In this document: in pieces, positions 28,193 through 37,338 of the stretch
Position numbering within the stretch: the stretch's first letter is position 1
Layout of the letters: each line of letters begins with the position of its first letter
NCBI RefSeq assembly: GCF_009901565.1
Contig: NZ_WXEW01000011.1
Location: 186,001-250,000, forward strand
Source: Herbidospora solisilvae
Lineage (GTDB): Bacteria; Actinomycetota; Actinomycetes; Streptosporangiales; Streptosporangiaceae
Direction: 5' to 3'
Length of the DNA: 64,000 nt
Notes under the pieces: generated by a model
The model's input: the letters and a program-made list of their open reading frames with translations, nothing else
Database searches by the model: none
What the model was told of the DNA's origin: nothing
Program-made: the position numbers and the translations under genes

Positions 28193-29626
28193 GTGAGTGC
28201 GCCGCGCCCGGCCGCCGTCATCGTCCTCGCCGCCGGCGAGGGCACCCGGATGAAGTCCACCACCCCCAAGGTCCTCCACGAGGTCTGCGGCCGCACGCTC
28301 GTCGGCCACATGCTCCACGCGGCCCAGGAGCTCGACCCCGAGCGGATGATCGTGGTGGTCGGACACGCCCGGGAGCAGGTCCAGGGTCATCTGTCGGCGG
28401 CGTTCCCGGCGGTCGTCCCGGTCGTCCAGGAACAGCAGAACGGCACCGGCCACGCCGTGCGGGTGGTGCTCGAGAACGTCGGCGTGATCGACGGAACGGT
28501 CCTGGTCGTGTACGGCGACACGCCCCTCCTGCGCGGTTCCACGCTGGCCGGGCTTCTCGAAAGGCACGCCGCCGACGGCAACGCGGTCACCGTGCTCACC
28601 GCCCACGTGCCCGACCCCACGGGCTACGGCCGCATCGTCCGCGGCGACGACGGCGCGGTGCTCGCGATCGTCGAGCACAAGGACGCCACGCCCGAGCAGC
28701 TCGCCATCGACGAGATGAACTCCGGCGTCTACGCCTTCGACGGCGCCCTCCTGGCCGATGCCGTCAAGCGCGTGTCGAGCGCCAACTCCCAGGGCGAGGA
28801 ATACCTGACCGACGTGTTGTCGATCCTCCGCGAGGAGGGTCACCGCGTCGGCGCCCACGTCGCCGCCGACCACGTCGAGGTCGAGGGCGTCAACAACAAG
28901 GCCCAGCTCGCGTTCGTGCGCCGGGTCCTCAACGACCGCATCCTCCACGACCACATGATCAACGGTGTGACGATCGTCGATCCGGCCTCGACCTGGATCG
29001 ACGCCGATGTCACGCTGGAGGCGGACGCGGTGATCCACCCCGGCACCCAGCTCCACGGCTCGTCCTCCGTGGGCGCGGGCGCCGAGGTCGGCCCGGCCAC
29101 CACGCTGACCGACACCGTCGTCGGCGCGGGCGCGGTGGTCCGCAACGCCGTCTGCGACTCGGCCGAGATCGGCCCCGGCGCGTCGGTGGGCCCCTTCGCC
29201 TATCTGCGCCCGGGAACGCGGCTGGGCGCGAAGGGCAAGATCGGAACCTACGTCGAGACCAAGAACGCCGTCATCGGCGCCGGCTCCAAGGTGCCTCACC
29301 TGAGCTACGTCGGCGACGCGACGATCGGCGAGGGCGCCAACATCGGCGCCGCGACCGTCTTCGTCAACTACGACGGCGTCGAGAAGCACCACACCACCGT
29401 GGGCGACCACGCCCGCGTGGGCAGCGACACCATGCTCGTCGCGCCGGTGACGATCGGCGACGGCGCCTACACGGCCGCCGGCTCGGTGATCGTCAACGAC
29501 GTCCCCCCCGGCGCGATGGCCGTGGCACGCGGCCGCCAGCGCAACGTCGAGGGCTGGGTGATCCGCCGCCGGTCCGGCAGCAAGTCGGCCGAGGCGGCCC
29601 AGCGGGCCCTCGAAGAAGGTTCATAA
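28193..29626 (+). CDS. glmU: Bifunctional GlcN-1-P acetyltransferase / GlcNAc-1-P uridylyltransferase
   Basis: A 477-aa enzyme making UDP-GlcNAc for peptidoglycan and surface glycans. The N-terminal uridylyltransferase domain starts VIVLAAGEGTRMKSTTPKVLHEV (residues ~9-31), with VYGDTPLL (~105-112) and EYLTDVLSIL. The C-terminal left-handed beta-helix shows hexapeptide repeats (IGPGASVGPFAYLRPGTRLGAKGKIG) and the acetyltransferase motif KVPHLSYVGDATIGEGANIGAATVFVNYDG. GTG 28193 with GGGAG eight bases upstream gives the normal N-terminus; the 20 extra codons in the open frame are rejected. Confidence 0.96.
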   Translation: MSAPRPAAVIVLAAGEGTRMKSTTPKVLHEVCGRTLVGHMLHAAQELDPERMIVVVGHAREQVQGHLSAAFPAVVPVVQEQQNGTGHAVRVVLENVGVIDGTVLVVYGDTPLLRGSTLAGLLERHAADGNAVTVLTAHVPDPTGYGRIVRGDDGAVLAIVEHKDATPEQLAIDEMNSGVYAFDGALLADAVKRVSSANSQGEEYLTDVLSILREEGHRVGAHVAADHVEVEGVNNKAQLAFVRRVLNDRILHDHMINGVTIVDPASTWIDADVTLEADAVIHPGTQLHGSSSVGAGAEVGPATTLTDTVVGAGAVVRNAVCDSAEIGPGASVGPFAYLRPGTRLGAKGKIGTYVETKNAVIGAGSKVPHLSYVGDATIGEGANIGAATVFVNYDGVEKHHTTVGDHARVGSDTMLVAPVTIGDGAYTAAGSVIVNDVPPGAMAVARGRQRNVEGWVIRRRSGSKSAEAAQRALEEGS

Positions 29627-29636
29627 CAGTTCAAGG

Positions 29637-29652
29637 CGCGGGTAGACCCGCG
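29637..29652 (+). terminator. Small hairpin between glmU and prs
   Basis: CGCGGG-TAGA-CCCGCG forms a compact 6-bp GC stem shortly after the glmU stop. It is not followed by a clear T tract, so it may be a weak terminator or a processing hairpin; glmU and prs are probably still partly co-transcribed. Confidence 0.35.
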
Positions 29653-29691
29653 TATCACTCGGTTTCCCCGGGGCCAGGAGGAGCAAGTCGC

Positions 29692-30669
29692 ATGAGCGGG
29701 ATCCAGACCATGGGCCAGAAGAACCTGATGTTCTTCTCGGGCCGGGCATACCCACAGCTTGCCGAGGAGGTCGCGCGCAACCTGGGGGTGGAGATCACCC
29801 CGACCTCCCTGCGTGACTTCGCCAACGGAGAGATCTACGTCCGCTACCTTGAATCGGTCCGGGGCTGCGACGCGTTTGTGATCCAGAGCCACACGGCTCC
29901 CATCAACCAGTGGATCATGGAACAGTTGATCATGGTGGACGCCCTGAAGCGGGCGTCGGCCAAACGGGTGACCGTCATCATGCCCTTCTTCGGGTACGCC
30001 CGGCAGGACAAGAAGGGCCGCGGCCGCGAACCCATCACCGCGCGCCTGATGGCCGACCTGTTCAAGCAGGCCGGGGCCGACCGGCTCATGTCGATCGACC
30101 TGCACACCTCGCAGATCCAGGGCTTCTTCGACGGCCCGGTCGACCACCTGTTCGCCATGCCGATCCTGATCGACTACCTGCGCGACAAGATCGACCCGGC
30201 GACGACGACGATCGTGTCGCCCGACACGGGGCGCGTCCGCCTGGCCGAGCGGTGGTCCGACGCGCTGGGCACGCCGGTGGCGTTCATCCACAAGCGGCGC
30301 GACCTGGACGTGGCGAACCAGGTGAAGGTGAACGAGGTCGTCGGCAAGGTGCGCGGACGCACCTGCGTGCTGATCGACGACATGATCGACACGGGCGGTT
30401 CGATCTGCAAGGCGGCCGACGCGCTCTACGAGCACGGGGCGACCAATGTGATCGTGGCGGCGACCCACGCGGTGTTCTCGGATCCTGCGGTGGACCGGCT
30501 GAAGAACTCGGCGATCTCCGAGGTCATCGTGACGAACACGCTGCCGATCTCGGAGGAGCAGCGCTTCGACAAGCTGACGGTGTTGTCGATCGCCCCGCTG
30601 ATCGCCCGGGCCATCACCGAGGTCTTCACCGACGGTTCGGTGACGAGTCTGTTCGAGGGTGACTCGTAG
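29692..30669 (+). CDS. prs: Ribose-phosphate pyrophosphokinase (PRPP synthetase)
   Basis: A class I PRPP synthetase (325 aa) supplying PRPP for nucleotides, His, Trp and, in actinobacteria, decaprenyl-phospho-arabinose. Motifs: MFFSGRAYPQLAEEVARNLGV, FANGEIYVRYLESVRGCD, MPFFGYARQDKKGRGREPITARL (ATP loop), DLHTSQIQGFF, VSPDTGRVRLAERW, and the PRPP-binding VLIDDMIDTGGSICKA (residues ~221-236). The ATG at 29692 follows AGGAGG. It is closed by the terminator at 30685. Confidence 0.97.
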   Translation: MSGIQTMGQKNLMFFSGRAYPQLAEEVARNLGVEITPTSLRDFANGEIYVRYLESVRGCDAFVIQSHTAPINQWIMEQLIMVDALKRASAKRVTVIMPFFGYARQDKKGRGREPITARLMADLFKQAGADRLMSIDLHTSQIQGFFDGPVDHLFAMPILIDYLRDKIDPATTTIVSPDTGRVRLAERWSDALGTPVAFIHKRRDLDVANQVKVNEVVGKVRGRTCVLIDDMIDTGGSICKAADALYEHGATNVIVAATHAVFSDPAVDRLKNSAISEVIVTNTLPISEEQRFDKLTVLSIAPLIARAITEVFTDGSVTSLFEGDS

Positions 30670-30684
30670 ATCTTGAGTCCTGAC

Positions 30685-30719
30685 GGGCCGATCGGTGACT
30701 CACCGGTCGGCCCTTTCAT
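30685..30719 (+). terminator. Rho-independent terminator of prs
   Basis: A 13-bp stem with one G-T pair, GGGCCGATCGGTG (30685-30697) with CACCGGTCGGCCC (30701-30713), has a 3-nt loop and is followed by TTTCATTT. It stands against the 3' end of the convergent STAND gene, whose stop is at 30716-30718. Confidence 0.85.
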
Positions 30720-33676
30720 TTGCGGTGGCAGCGCCTGAACTTCCTGCCGGAGCCGCACGGACAGGCTGCGTTCAGCGTTCGCGACCGCTCTATTTGTGCG
30801 TCTTGGTAGTGCTGGTGCCTGGTTCCATATGTCGCCGCCGCGATGTCCAGGGCGCGGTTCAGGAGCGGGAGAGCCTCGTCGGGCATCCCCATGCGCCGTT
30901 TGGTGACCGCGACGTTCGTCAAGTGGTGGGCGACGTCCGGGTGCTTGGGACCGAGGATGGTTTCGGTGATGGTGAGGGCGCGTTGCTGGTGGGGGAGTGC
31001 GTCGGCGGCGCGTCCCAGCTCGCGCAGGATGGCACCGAGGTTGGCGAGCCGGTGCGCGACCTTGGGATGGTCGGGCCCAAGCGTGGTTTCGGTGATGGTG
31101 AGGGCGCGTTGCTGGTGGGGGAGTGCGTCGGCGGCGCGTCCCAGCTCGTACAGGCTGGCGGCGAGGCCGGCCAGCCGGGCGGCGAGGTTGGGGTGGTCGG
31201 GACCCAGGGTGGTTTCCGCGATGGCGAGGGCGCGCTCGTTGAGGGGGAGCGCGTCGGCCACGCGTCCCAGCGCGCACAGGACGGAAGCGAGGTTGGTCAG
31301 CTGGTGCGTGATGTTCGGGTGGTGGGGGTCGAGGGTGGTTTCGGCGATGGTCAGAGCGCGTTGCTGGTGAGGGAGTGCGTCGGCGGCGCGTCCCACCGTG
31401 CACAGGCTGGCGGCGAGACCGTCCAGGCGGGCGGCGACCTCGGGGTGCTCGGGGCCGAAGGCGGTCTCGGTGACGGTGAGGGCACGCTCGTTGAGAGGGA
31501 GCGCGTCGGCGGCGCGACCCATTGTTCGTAGACAGGCGGCGAGGGTGGACAGGTACTCGGCGACGTTGGGGTGGTCGGGGCCGTAAGTGGTTTCGGCGAT
31601 GTCGAGGGCGCGCTCGTTCAGGCCGAGGGCCTCTTCGGCCCGCCCCAGCGTCCACAGCGTGGTGGCGAGGTTGGCGAGCCGGGCGGCGACGTGCGGGTGG
31701 CTGGGGCCGAAGGCGGTTTCGGTGATGGTGAGGGCACGCTCGTTGAAGGGAAGTGCGTCGACAGTGCGTCCAAGTGCTCGCAAGGTGATGGCGAGGTTGG
31801 CGAGTTGGTCGCCGACGTCGGGATGGTCGGCGCCGAGGGTCGTTTCGGTGATGGTGAGGGCACGCTGCTGCAGGGCGAGTGCGTCGGCGGCGCGCCCCAG
31901 CGACCACAGGGTGGAGGCGAGGTTGGCGAGCCGGCTGGCGACGTCGGCATGGTCAGGGCCGAGTGCGGCCTCACAGATGCGTAACGAACTGCACGCCAGT
32001 GAGTGTGCCGCTGCCGCGTTTCCCTGGGTCAGCTCGAAGATCACTGCCTGATTCAGGATGGCGCCGAGTGTCTCGGAACCATCTTCGGCGGCGGCCAAGG
32101 CGAGAACATGTGGTGTCAGGCGACGCCAGAAGGACCAGCCTGCGACATTCTGCTGTGGGTTCTCCGGCAGAGCGGCGCTCACGAGATCCAGCGCAGGTTC
32201 GCGCATTCCTCTCGACTCGGCCGATTCGGTGGCGCGCAGGACGGCTTGAACGAGGCGATGCATGCTGATCGCATCGTCGGTCAGCGTGATCATGCTGTAG
32301 GAGGCGAGAAGGCCCAGCAGCTCGTCCGTCTCGTCTTCGTTCCACTCGGTCGGAAGGATCTCCCGGGGGATGTCGTCGGGAGCGTAGTGCGCGAGCAGGT
32401 GGAGCAGCCCGACAGCCGTCGGGTTGCGTTTGGCGATGGTTTCGAGAGTGATCCGCCAGAGCCGGTCGATGGTGGTGTAGGCGGTGCTGCCGTCTCCGGT
32501 GGCGGCATGCATCTTGGCCGGTTGGGCCTTCAGCTTCGCCAGGTAGCGGTCGAAGGTGACTCCCGTTTGGTGGATGTAGGCCGAGGCCTGCTCCAGAGCC
32601 AGTGGCAGATTGCCCAGTTCGGTGGCGATGGCCTCCGCCACGGCTCGCATCTCGGCGGAGGTCCGGCCGGTCAGTCCGGTGAGGAGGTCGGTGCCGGATT
32701 CCGGCGCGAGGACGTCGAGTTTGATCGGGATGGCCAGGCGGTGCCAGCCGATGTCGCGGCGGCTGGTGATCAGGACGTGGCCGTGGTTCAACTGGCCCAG
32801 TAGCGGCTGGATGTCATCGGCGTTCTCGACGTTGTCGAGGATCAGCAGCCAGCCGCGATGAACCTGGAGCCAGGTGATCGCCCATTCGACGGCCCGCTCG
32901 GTGGACTCGGGCTCCTGCCCGGTGAGGCGGCGGGTCAGGGCGGCGAGCCCGGCGTCGAGTCGTCGTGGATCGGCAGCGGTGATCCACCAGCGGAGGACGT
33001 AGCGGGCCCGGCTCGCGTGGGCGTGGTGGAGGGCGAGTTCGGATTTACCCACTCCGCCCAGCCCGTAGACGCTCTGGGTGATGACGACGTTGGCGTCGCC
33101 CGTCAGGGCATCGTCGAGGTCGCGCAGTGCTTCGCCACGGCCCACGAAGATCGTGGCGGGAGGCCGGGGAAGGTTGTTCAGGCCGGTGGCCGCCGTCACC
33201 GAAGCGGCCCGGGGGAGGCCGCTTGGTGCGGTCACCTTGTCGAGCAACAGCCGGGTGTCGGCCTGCCGGAGAAGCTCGGGAAGTCCTCCACGTTCGGCGG
33301 CGACTTCCCGGACGGAGGACTCGACGGCCTCGGCCACGATTCGGGCCACGTCGTCGACGGTCAGATCGTGGTCTGCCAAGACCGCCGCGGCCGTTCGGCC
33401 CGATAAGGGGCCGCGTTGGATCACCGCTTCGGCCAGCGGCTCGAAACGCGCCACGAACAGGTCCTTGAAGACGACGGCGGAACTCTCGGGGGCCGCGAAC
33501 CACGCCGAGTCGGTCAGCAGCATGCCGACCGCTTCGGGGACCGGTGCGGGCAGGCTCGCCTCGAACTTCGCGCGGGCCTTCTTCAGGACCGCCTGGACGT
33601 CCGGCTCGGCGAACAGCCGCTGGCTGCCCTTGGCCAGCGCTTCTTCCGCCAGCCATCCGAGTAAGAATTCGATCAC
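30716..33676 (-). CDS. STAND NTPase (NB-ARC) with tandem TPR array and C-terminal SEC-C motif
   Basis: A 986-aa signal-transduction ATPase. An N-terminal helical region (1-165) matches no domain I can name. A linker carries FVGRGEALRDLDDAL, then Walker A GLGGVGKS (205-212), Walker B LLILDNVE (277-284), the sensor VLITSRR and the GLPL-like motif GNLPLALEQASAYI. A winged-helix segment follows. Nine or so 42-residue TPR units (about 545-960) share the signature LGPDHPxVAxRLANLA. The C-terminus ACPCGSGRKFRRCHRK is a zinc-binding SEC-C motif. Such NLR-like proteins include antiphage and regulatory sensors. It is inserted opposite to its neighbours between prs and rplY. The TPR DNA is a 126-bp tandem repeat. 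Confidence 0.85.
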   Translation of the reverse strand: MIEFLLGWLAEEALAKGSQRLFAEPDVQAVLKKARAKFEASLPAPVPEAVGMLLTDSAWFAAPESSAVVFKDLFVARFEPLAEAVIQRGPLSGRTAAAVLADHDLTVDDVARIVAEAVESSVREVAAERGGLPELLRQADTRLLLDKVTAPSGLPRAASVTAATGLNNLPRPPATIFVGRGEALRDLDDALTGDANVVITQSVYGLGGVGKSELALHHAHASRARYVLRWWITAADPRRLDAGLAALTRRLTGQEPESTERAVEWAITWLQVHRGWLLILDNVENADDIQPLLGQLNHGHVLITSRRDIGWHRLAIPIKLDVLAPESGTDLLTGLTGRTSAEMRAVAEAIATELGNLPLALEQASAYIHQTGVTFDRYLAKLKAQPAKMHAATGDGSTAYTTIDRLWRITLETIAKRNPTAVGLLHLLAHYAPDDIPREILPTEWNEDETDELLGLLASYSMITLTDDAISMHRLVQAVLRATESAESRGMREPALDLVSAALPENPQQNVAGWSFWRRLTPHVLALAAAEDGSETLGAILNQAVIFELTQGNAAAAHSLACSSLRICEAALGPDHADVASRLANLASTLWSLGRAADALALQQRALTITETTLGADHPDVGDQLANLAITLRALGRTVDALPFNERALTITETAFGPSHPHVAARLANLATTLWTLGRAEEALGLNERALDIAETTYGPDHPNVAEYLSTLAACLRTMGRAADALPLNERALTVTETAFGPEHPEVAARLDGLAASLCTVGRAADALPHQQRALTIAETTLDPHHPNITHQLTNLASVLCALGRVADALPLNERALAIAETTLGPDHPNLAARLAGLAASLYELGRAADALPHQQRALTITETTLGPDHPKVAHRLANLGAILRELGRAADALPHQQRALTITETILGPKHPDVAHHLTNVAVTKRRMGMPDEALPLLNRALDIAAATYGTRHQHYQDAQIERSRTLNAACPCGSGRKFRRCHRK
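30850..32040. repeat. 126-bp tandem coding repeat (TPR array)
   Basis: Within the STAND gene, units of 42 codons recur about nine times with strong nucleotide identity, for example the recurring GGTGATGGTGAGGGCGCGTTG and CGCGTCCCAGC blocks on the plus strand. This is prone to copy-number change by recombination. Confidence 0.8.
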
Positions 33677-33830
33677 CGTGCCCCCTCCCTCCGGCCACTC
33701 AGTGTGACAAATCGGGTGCGGCTTGGGGGGTCGTTCGTGCCGTTAGGCTAGGGGGAGTGCCTGTAACGCCTTCCGCTAGGGCGGGTGAGGGGTGGCGCTG
33801 AATCCGAATCGAGATCCCTAGGAGATCGTC

Positions 33831-34463
33831 GTGTCCGAAGTAAAGATCGCTTCCGAGCTGCGTGACCAGTTCGGCAAGGGCGCCGCTCGCAAGATCCGGC
33901 GCGCCAACCAGGTGCCCGTCGTCCTTTACGGGCACGGCACCGAGCCGCGTCACCTCACGATGCCCGGGCACGACCTGCTCCTCGCGCTCCGCACGCCCAA
34001 CGTCCTCATCCGCATCGAGGGCGCGGTCAACGAGCTCGCTCTGCCCAAGGGCGTGCAGCGTGACCCGATCAAGGGCTTCCTGGAGCACGTCGACCTGATC
34101 CTGGTCCGCCGGGGCGAGAAGGTCACCATCGAGATGCCGGTCACCGTTTCCGGCGACGTCGTCAACGGCGCCATCCTCGACCAGCAGCTCGTGCAGATCT
34201 CGGTCGAGGCCGAGGCGACCAGCCTGCCGAGCGGCGTCGAGATCGACGTCGACGGCAAGGACGTCGGCTTCGCCGTCACCGCCGGTGACCTCGACCTGCC
34301 GAAGGGCACCACCCTCGCGGTCGAGCCCGACACGCTGGTGCTTCACGTCATCGCCGCGCCGACGGTCGAGCTGCCCGAAGAGGGCGAGGCCGCTGAGGCG
34401 CCCGCCGCCGAGGCCGCCGAAGAGGCCGCCGAGGGCGAGCCGGCCGCTGCCGCCGCCGAGTAA
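33831..34463 (+). CDS. rplY: 50S ribosomal protein bL25 (CTC form)
   Basis: A 210-aa long-form L25/general stress protein Ctc. The N-terminal 5S-rRNA-binding domain (residues 1-95) has DQFGKGAARKIRRANQVPVVLYGHG and GFLEHVDLILVRRGEKV. The C-terminal beta domain (100-180) follows, with an acidic Ala/Glu tail typical of actinobacteria. The GTG at 33831 is preceded by AGGAG. It is followed at once by a strong terminator and then pth, the conserved pair. Confidence 0.96.
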   Translation: MSEVKIASELRDQFGKGAARKIRRANQVPVVLYGHGTEPRHLTMPGHDLLLALRTPNVLIRIEGAVNELALPKGVQRDPIKGFLEHVDLILVRRGEKVTIEMPVTVSGDVVNGAILDQQLVQISVEAEATSLPSGVEIDVDGKDVGFAVTAGDLDLPKGTTLAVEPDTLVLHVIAAPTVELPEEGEAAEAPAAEAAEEAAEGEPAAAAAE

Positions 34464-34474
34464 GGCGTTTCTGT

Positions 34475-34512
34475 AAGGTCCCCCACAGGGAGATCCTGTG
34501 GGGGACCTTTCC
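34475..34512 (+). terminator. Rho-independent terminator between rplY and pth
   Basis: A 15-bp perfect stem, AAGGTCCCCCACAGG (34475-34489) and CCTGTGGGGGACCTT (34495-34509), has loop GAGAT and a short TTT run at 34508-34510. The stem ends about 20 bases before the pth start, so it may act as an attenuator for pth. Confidence 0.85.
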
Positions 34513-34529
34513 GTGTGAGGAGACATGCT

Positions 34530-35120
34530 GTGGACCGCTGGCTGATCGCCGGGCTGGGCAATCCCGGGCCCGAGTACGCCGGGAACCGGCACAACGCGGG
34601 CTTCATGGTGGCCGACGAGCTGGCCGCGCGGGTCGGCGGGCGGTTCAAGGCCCACCGCTCACGCGCGGAGGTGCTCGAAGGGCGGCTGGCGGGGGTGCCG
34701 GTGGTGCTGGCGAAGCCCATGACGTACATGAACCTGTCGGGCGGGCCGGTGAAGGCGCTGGCCGACTTCTACAAGACCGGGCTGAACCTCATCGTCGTCC
34801 ACGATGAGCTCGACGTGCCCTATGGCGCGCTGCGGGCCAAGAAGGGCGGCGGCGACAACGGGCACAACGGGCTGAAGTCGATCACGAAGGCGATGACCGC
34901 CGAATACCTGCGGCTGCGGTTCGGCATCGGGCGGCCTCCGGGGCGCATGGACACGGCCGTCTACGTGCTGAAGGACTTCGCGACCGCCGAGCGCAAGGAC
35001 CTGCCGTTCCTGGTCGACCGCGCGGCCGACATGGTCGAGTCGCTGATGGTCAACGGGCTGGAGCCGACCCAGAACAAGTTCCACGCCGCCGACCTCAACC
35101 CGGTCAAGCCGCCGCGCTAG
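34530..35120 (+). CDS. pth: Peptidyl-tRNA hydrolase
   Basis: A 196-aa Pth1 that recycles peptidyl-tRNA. Motifs: [23 protein letters not shown] with the catalytic His of NRHNAGF (residues ~20-25), [38 protein letters not shown] and [12 protein letters not shown] 34530 with GAGGAG seven bases upstream gives the usual N-terminus; GTG 34515 in the same frame is rejected because it would place the ribosome binding site inside the gene. Its 3' end overlaps the convergent LysR gene by 17 bases. Confidence 0.95.
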   Translation: MDRWLIAGLGNPGPEYAGNRHNAGFMVADELAARVGGRFKAHRSRAEVLEGRLAGVPVVLAKPMTYMNLSGGPVKALADFYKTGLNLIVVHDELDVPYGALRAKKGGGDNGHNGLKSITKAMTAEYLRLRFGIGRPPGRMDTAVYVLKDFATAERKDLPFLVDRAADMVESLMVNGLEPTQNKFHAADLNPVKPPR

Positions 35121-36027
35121 CCCAGTCGGGCGTCCACGTGCCGGCCCGAGGCCTGACGGTGCCCAGATGGTCGCGCAGGTCGCCGAGCGCGGCGTGCGGG
35201 TTGTCGCGCCGCCAGATCAGCGAGTGGGGGTAGACCGGGGTCGGGTCCTGTACGGATATGCGGCGCAACCCCTGGTCGGCCGGCCAGACCAGCCGGGTCA
35301 GCTCGCCCACGAAGGTCGCCAGCGACGGCGAACCGGCGAGCGTGTCCAGCAGGGGATCGGTGCCGAAGTCGGGCCCGGTGACCTCGATGCCCAGCCCGAA
35401 CGCGGCGGCGAGCGCGTCGTAGTAGGCGGCCCACTCGGTCCCGGCGACGATGCCCGGCATCCAGATCCGGTGCCCGGCCAGGTCGGCGGGGGTGACCGAC
35501 GGGGCGTCGGCGAGCGGGTGGCCGGGCCCGGTCAGCAGTTGCACGGGCTCGTCGAAGACCCGCACGGCCCCGATGTCAGCCGAGAGCCGCGACCGGTCGA
35601 CGGCCCGGAACGACGCGTCGATCGAGCCCGAGGTGAGCGCCTCGACGGCCGCGTCGGCGTCGAAGAGCGTCACCACGTCGAGTTCGACCTCGGGCCGCGC
35701 CCGGTGGAACCCGCCCAGCACCGACGCGGGCGCGAGCCGCCGGCCGATCACGTCGACCCGCAGCGCACGGTGGCCGGGCCGCACGCTGGCGATTGCCCGC
35801 TCCTCGGCCCGCAGCAGATCGCGGGCGTGGGGGAGGAACGCCTGCCCGTCGACGGTGAGCCGGGCGCCCCGTGCGGTCCGCGTGAACAACCGCACCCCGA
35901 GCGTGCGCTCCAGCGTGGCGATGCGCTTGGACACGGCCTGCTGGGTGATCGACAGGTCGTCGGCGGCGTCCTGGAATCGGCCCGCGTCGACGACCGCCAC
36001 GAAGCTGCGCACGACGTCCAGATCCAC
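35104..36027 (-). CDS. LysR family transcriptional regulator
   Basis: A 307-aa LTTR. The N-terminal winged helix ([58 protein letters not shown], residues 1-58) has the expected recognition helix [12 protein letters not shown]. The periplasmic-binding-protein-like effector domain follows. The GTG at 36027 is chosen as the usual LTTR start. It diverges from an MFS transporter gene with an 83-base gap and so probably controls it. The effector is unknown. Confidence 0.92.
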   Translation of the reverse strand: MDLDVVRSFVAVVDAGRFQDAADDLSITQQAVSKRIATLERTLGVRLFTRTARGARLTVDGQAFLPHARDLLRAEERAIASVRPGHRALRVDVIGRRLAPASVLGGFHRARPEVELDVVTLFDADAAVEALTSGSIDASFRAVDRSRLSADIGAVRVFDEPVQLLTGPGHPLADAPSVTPADLAGHRIWMPGIVAGTEWAAYYDALAAAFGLGIEVTGPDFGTDPLLDTLAGSPSLATFVGELTRLVWPADQGLRRISVQDPTPVYPHSLIWRRDNPHAALGDLRDHLGTVRPRAGTWTPDWASAAA

Positions 36028-36110
36028 CCCGGCAGGGTAGCGGCCACAACGTCCGGTTGTGCGGCGGGGCATCGATAGTTGTTTGAGCCGGTTCGCCCCG
36101 ACCCGCTTCG

Positions 36111-37295
36111 ATGCTCACCGTGGATCGGCGATTCAGGTGGGTGTGGGCGGCATACGCGGTGAGTGCCTATGGCACGTGGCTGGGGTTCGGGGCGTTTCCG
36201 CTGATCGCGGTGCTCGTGCTCGACGTCGGGCCGGCGCAGGTGTCGGCGTTGTCGGCCGCCGGGCTGGCCGTGGGGGCGGTGGTGGCGGTGCCGCTCGGGC
36301 CGTGGGTGGAGTTCCGGGGCAAGCGCCAGGTGATGGTCGCGGCGGACCTGATCCGGTTCGCGGCCCTCGCGAGCGTGCCGGTCGCGTTCGTGTTCGGGTG
36401 GCTGACCTTCGTGCAGCTCGTGGTGGTCTCGGTCGTCGCCGCGGCGGCGAAGATCGCCTTCAACGCCGCCTCCGGCGCCTACCTGAAGGGGCTGCTCTCG
36501 CCGCCGGAGCTGCTCGTCGCGAACGGGCGGCTGGAGTCGACGATGTGGTCGGCGAGCGTGGTCGGCCCGCCGCTCGGCGGGGCGGCGATCGGGGTGTTCG
36601 GGCCGGTGGTGACGGTGCTGGCCGACGCGGTCAGCTATCTGGTGTCGGCGTTGTGCGTCCGGGCGATCGGCGGCGGCGAGCCGCCCCCGGCGCGGCGCCC
36701 CGCGCGGCTGCGGCCGACCGACCTGCTCGACGGGTGGCGCGAGATCCTGGCCCACCGGGCGCTGCGGCGGCTGTTCTGCACCACGGTCCTTTTCAACGGC
36801 CTGCTGCTGGCCACCGAACCACTGCTGGCCGTCCTGCTGCTCGACCGGCTCGGCTTCACCCCGTGGCAGTACGGGCTGGTCTTCGCGCTCCCGTGCCTGG
36901 GCGGCCTGGCCGGGGCGAGGCTGGCGCGGCGATTGGTGGCCCGCTTCGGCCAGAGCCGGGTGCTGCGCGCCGCGGGCGTGTTGCGGACCTGCTGGCCCGT
37001 GTGGCTGGCGTTCGTGCAGCCGGGCGTGCCGGGGATCGTGCTGGTGATCGTCGTCCAGTTCGGGCTGGTCTTCTGCTGCGCGGTGTTCGCGCCGGTCCTG
37101 GCGACGTACCGGCTGGAGCGCATCACCCCCGACCGAGTCGCCCGGACGCTGACCGCCTGGTCGGTCACCGGCAGCCTCGCCATCGCCGCCCTCACCGCGA
37201 TCTGGGGCCTGCTGGCAGCCGTCATCGGTCCCCGCGAAGCCGTCGCCGTGGCCGGGGTGCTCATCCTGTTCACCGGGTTGTCAGGGAAGCCCTGA
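36111..37295 (+). CDS. MFS transporter
   Basis: A 394-aa major facilitator with about 12 hydrophobic helices. The loop 2-3 motif reads GPWVEFRGKRQVMVAAD, an A-motif variant, and helix 5 has GPPLGGAAIGVFG. The overall layout resembles actinobacterial drug or peptide exporters of the MFS_3 type. The substrate cannot be read from sequence. It is paired with a divergent LysR gene; the stop lies inside the first GTCAGG palindrome upstream of the next gene. Confidence 0.88.
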   Translation: MLTVDRRFRWVWAAYAVSAYGTWLGFGAFPLIAVLVLDVGPAQVSALSAAGLAVGAVVAVPLGPWVEFRGKRQVMVAADLIRFAALASVPVAFVFGWLTFVQLVVVSVVAAAAKIAFNAASGAYLKGLLSPPELLVANGRLESTMWSASVVGPPLGGAAIGVFGPVVTVLADAVSYLVSALCVRAIGGGEPPPARRPARLRPTDLLDGWREILAHRALRRLFCTTVLFNGLLLATEPLLAVLLLDRLGFTPWQYGLVFALPCLGGLAGARLARRLVARFGQSRVLRAAGVLRTCWPVWLAFVQPGVPGIVLVIVVQFGLVFCCAVFAPVLATYRLERITPDRVARTLTAWSVTGSLAIAALTAIWGLLAAVIGPREAVAVAGVLILFTGLSGKP

Positions 37296-37323
37296 CGCAC
37301 TAATTTGTCAGGACATCCCTGAC
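37280..37323. promoter_or_regulatory. Two tandem GTCAGG palindromes upstream of the zinc-finger/HTH gene
   Basis: GTCAGGGAAGCCCTGAC (37280-37296) and GTCAGGACATCCCTGAC (37307-37323) are two 17-bp palindromic sites with the same outer arms, spaced 27 bp. They lie 16-59 bases before the ATG at 37339, a position suited to an operator, possibly for autoregulation. The first overlaps the MFS stop codon. Confidence 0.65.
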
Positions 37324-37338
37324 GAAGAGGAGCGTCTC

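Noticed and set aside
28151-29410. Long minus-strand open frame opposite glmU
   Set aside because: Low-complexity His/Asp/Val-rich translation with no motif; the plus-strand GlmU is certain.
30850-32040. CRISPR-like array
   Set aside because: The period is 126 bp with no unique spacers, and it is an in-frame TPR coding repeat.
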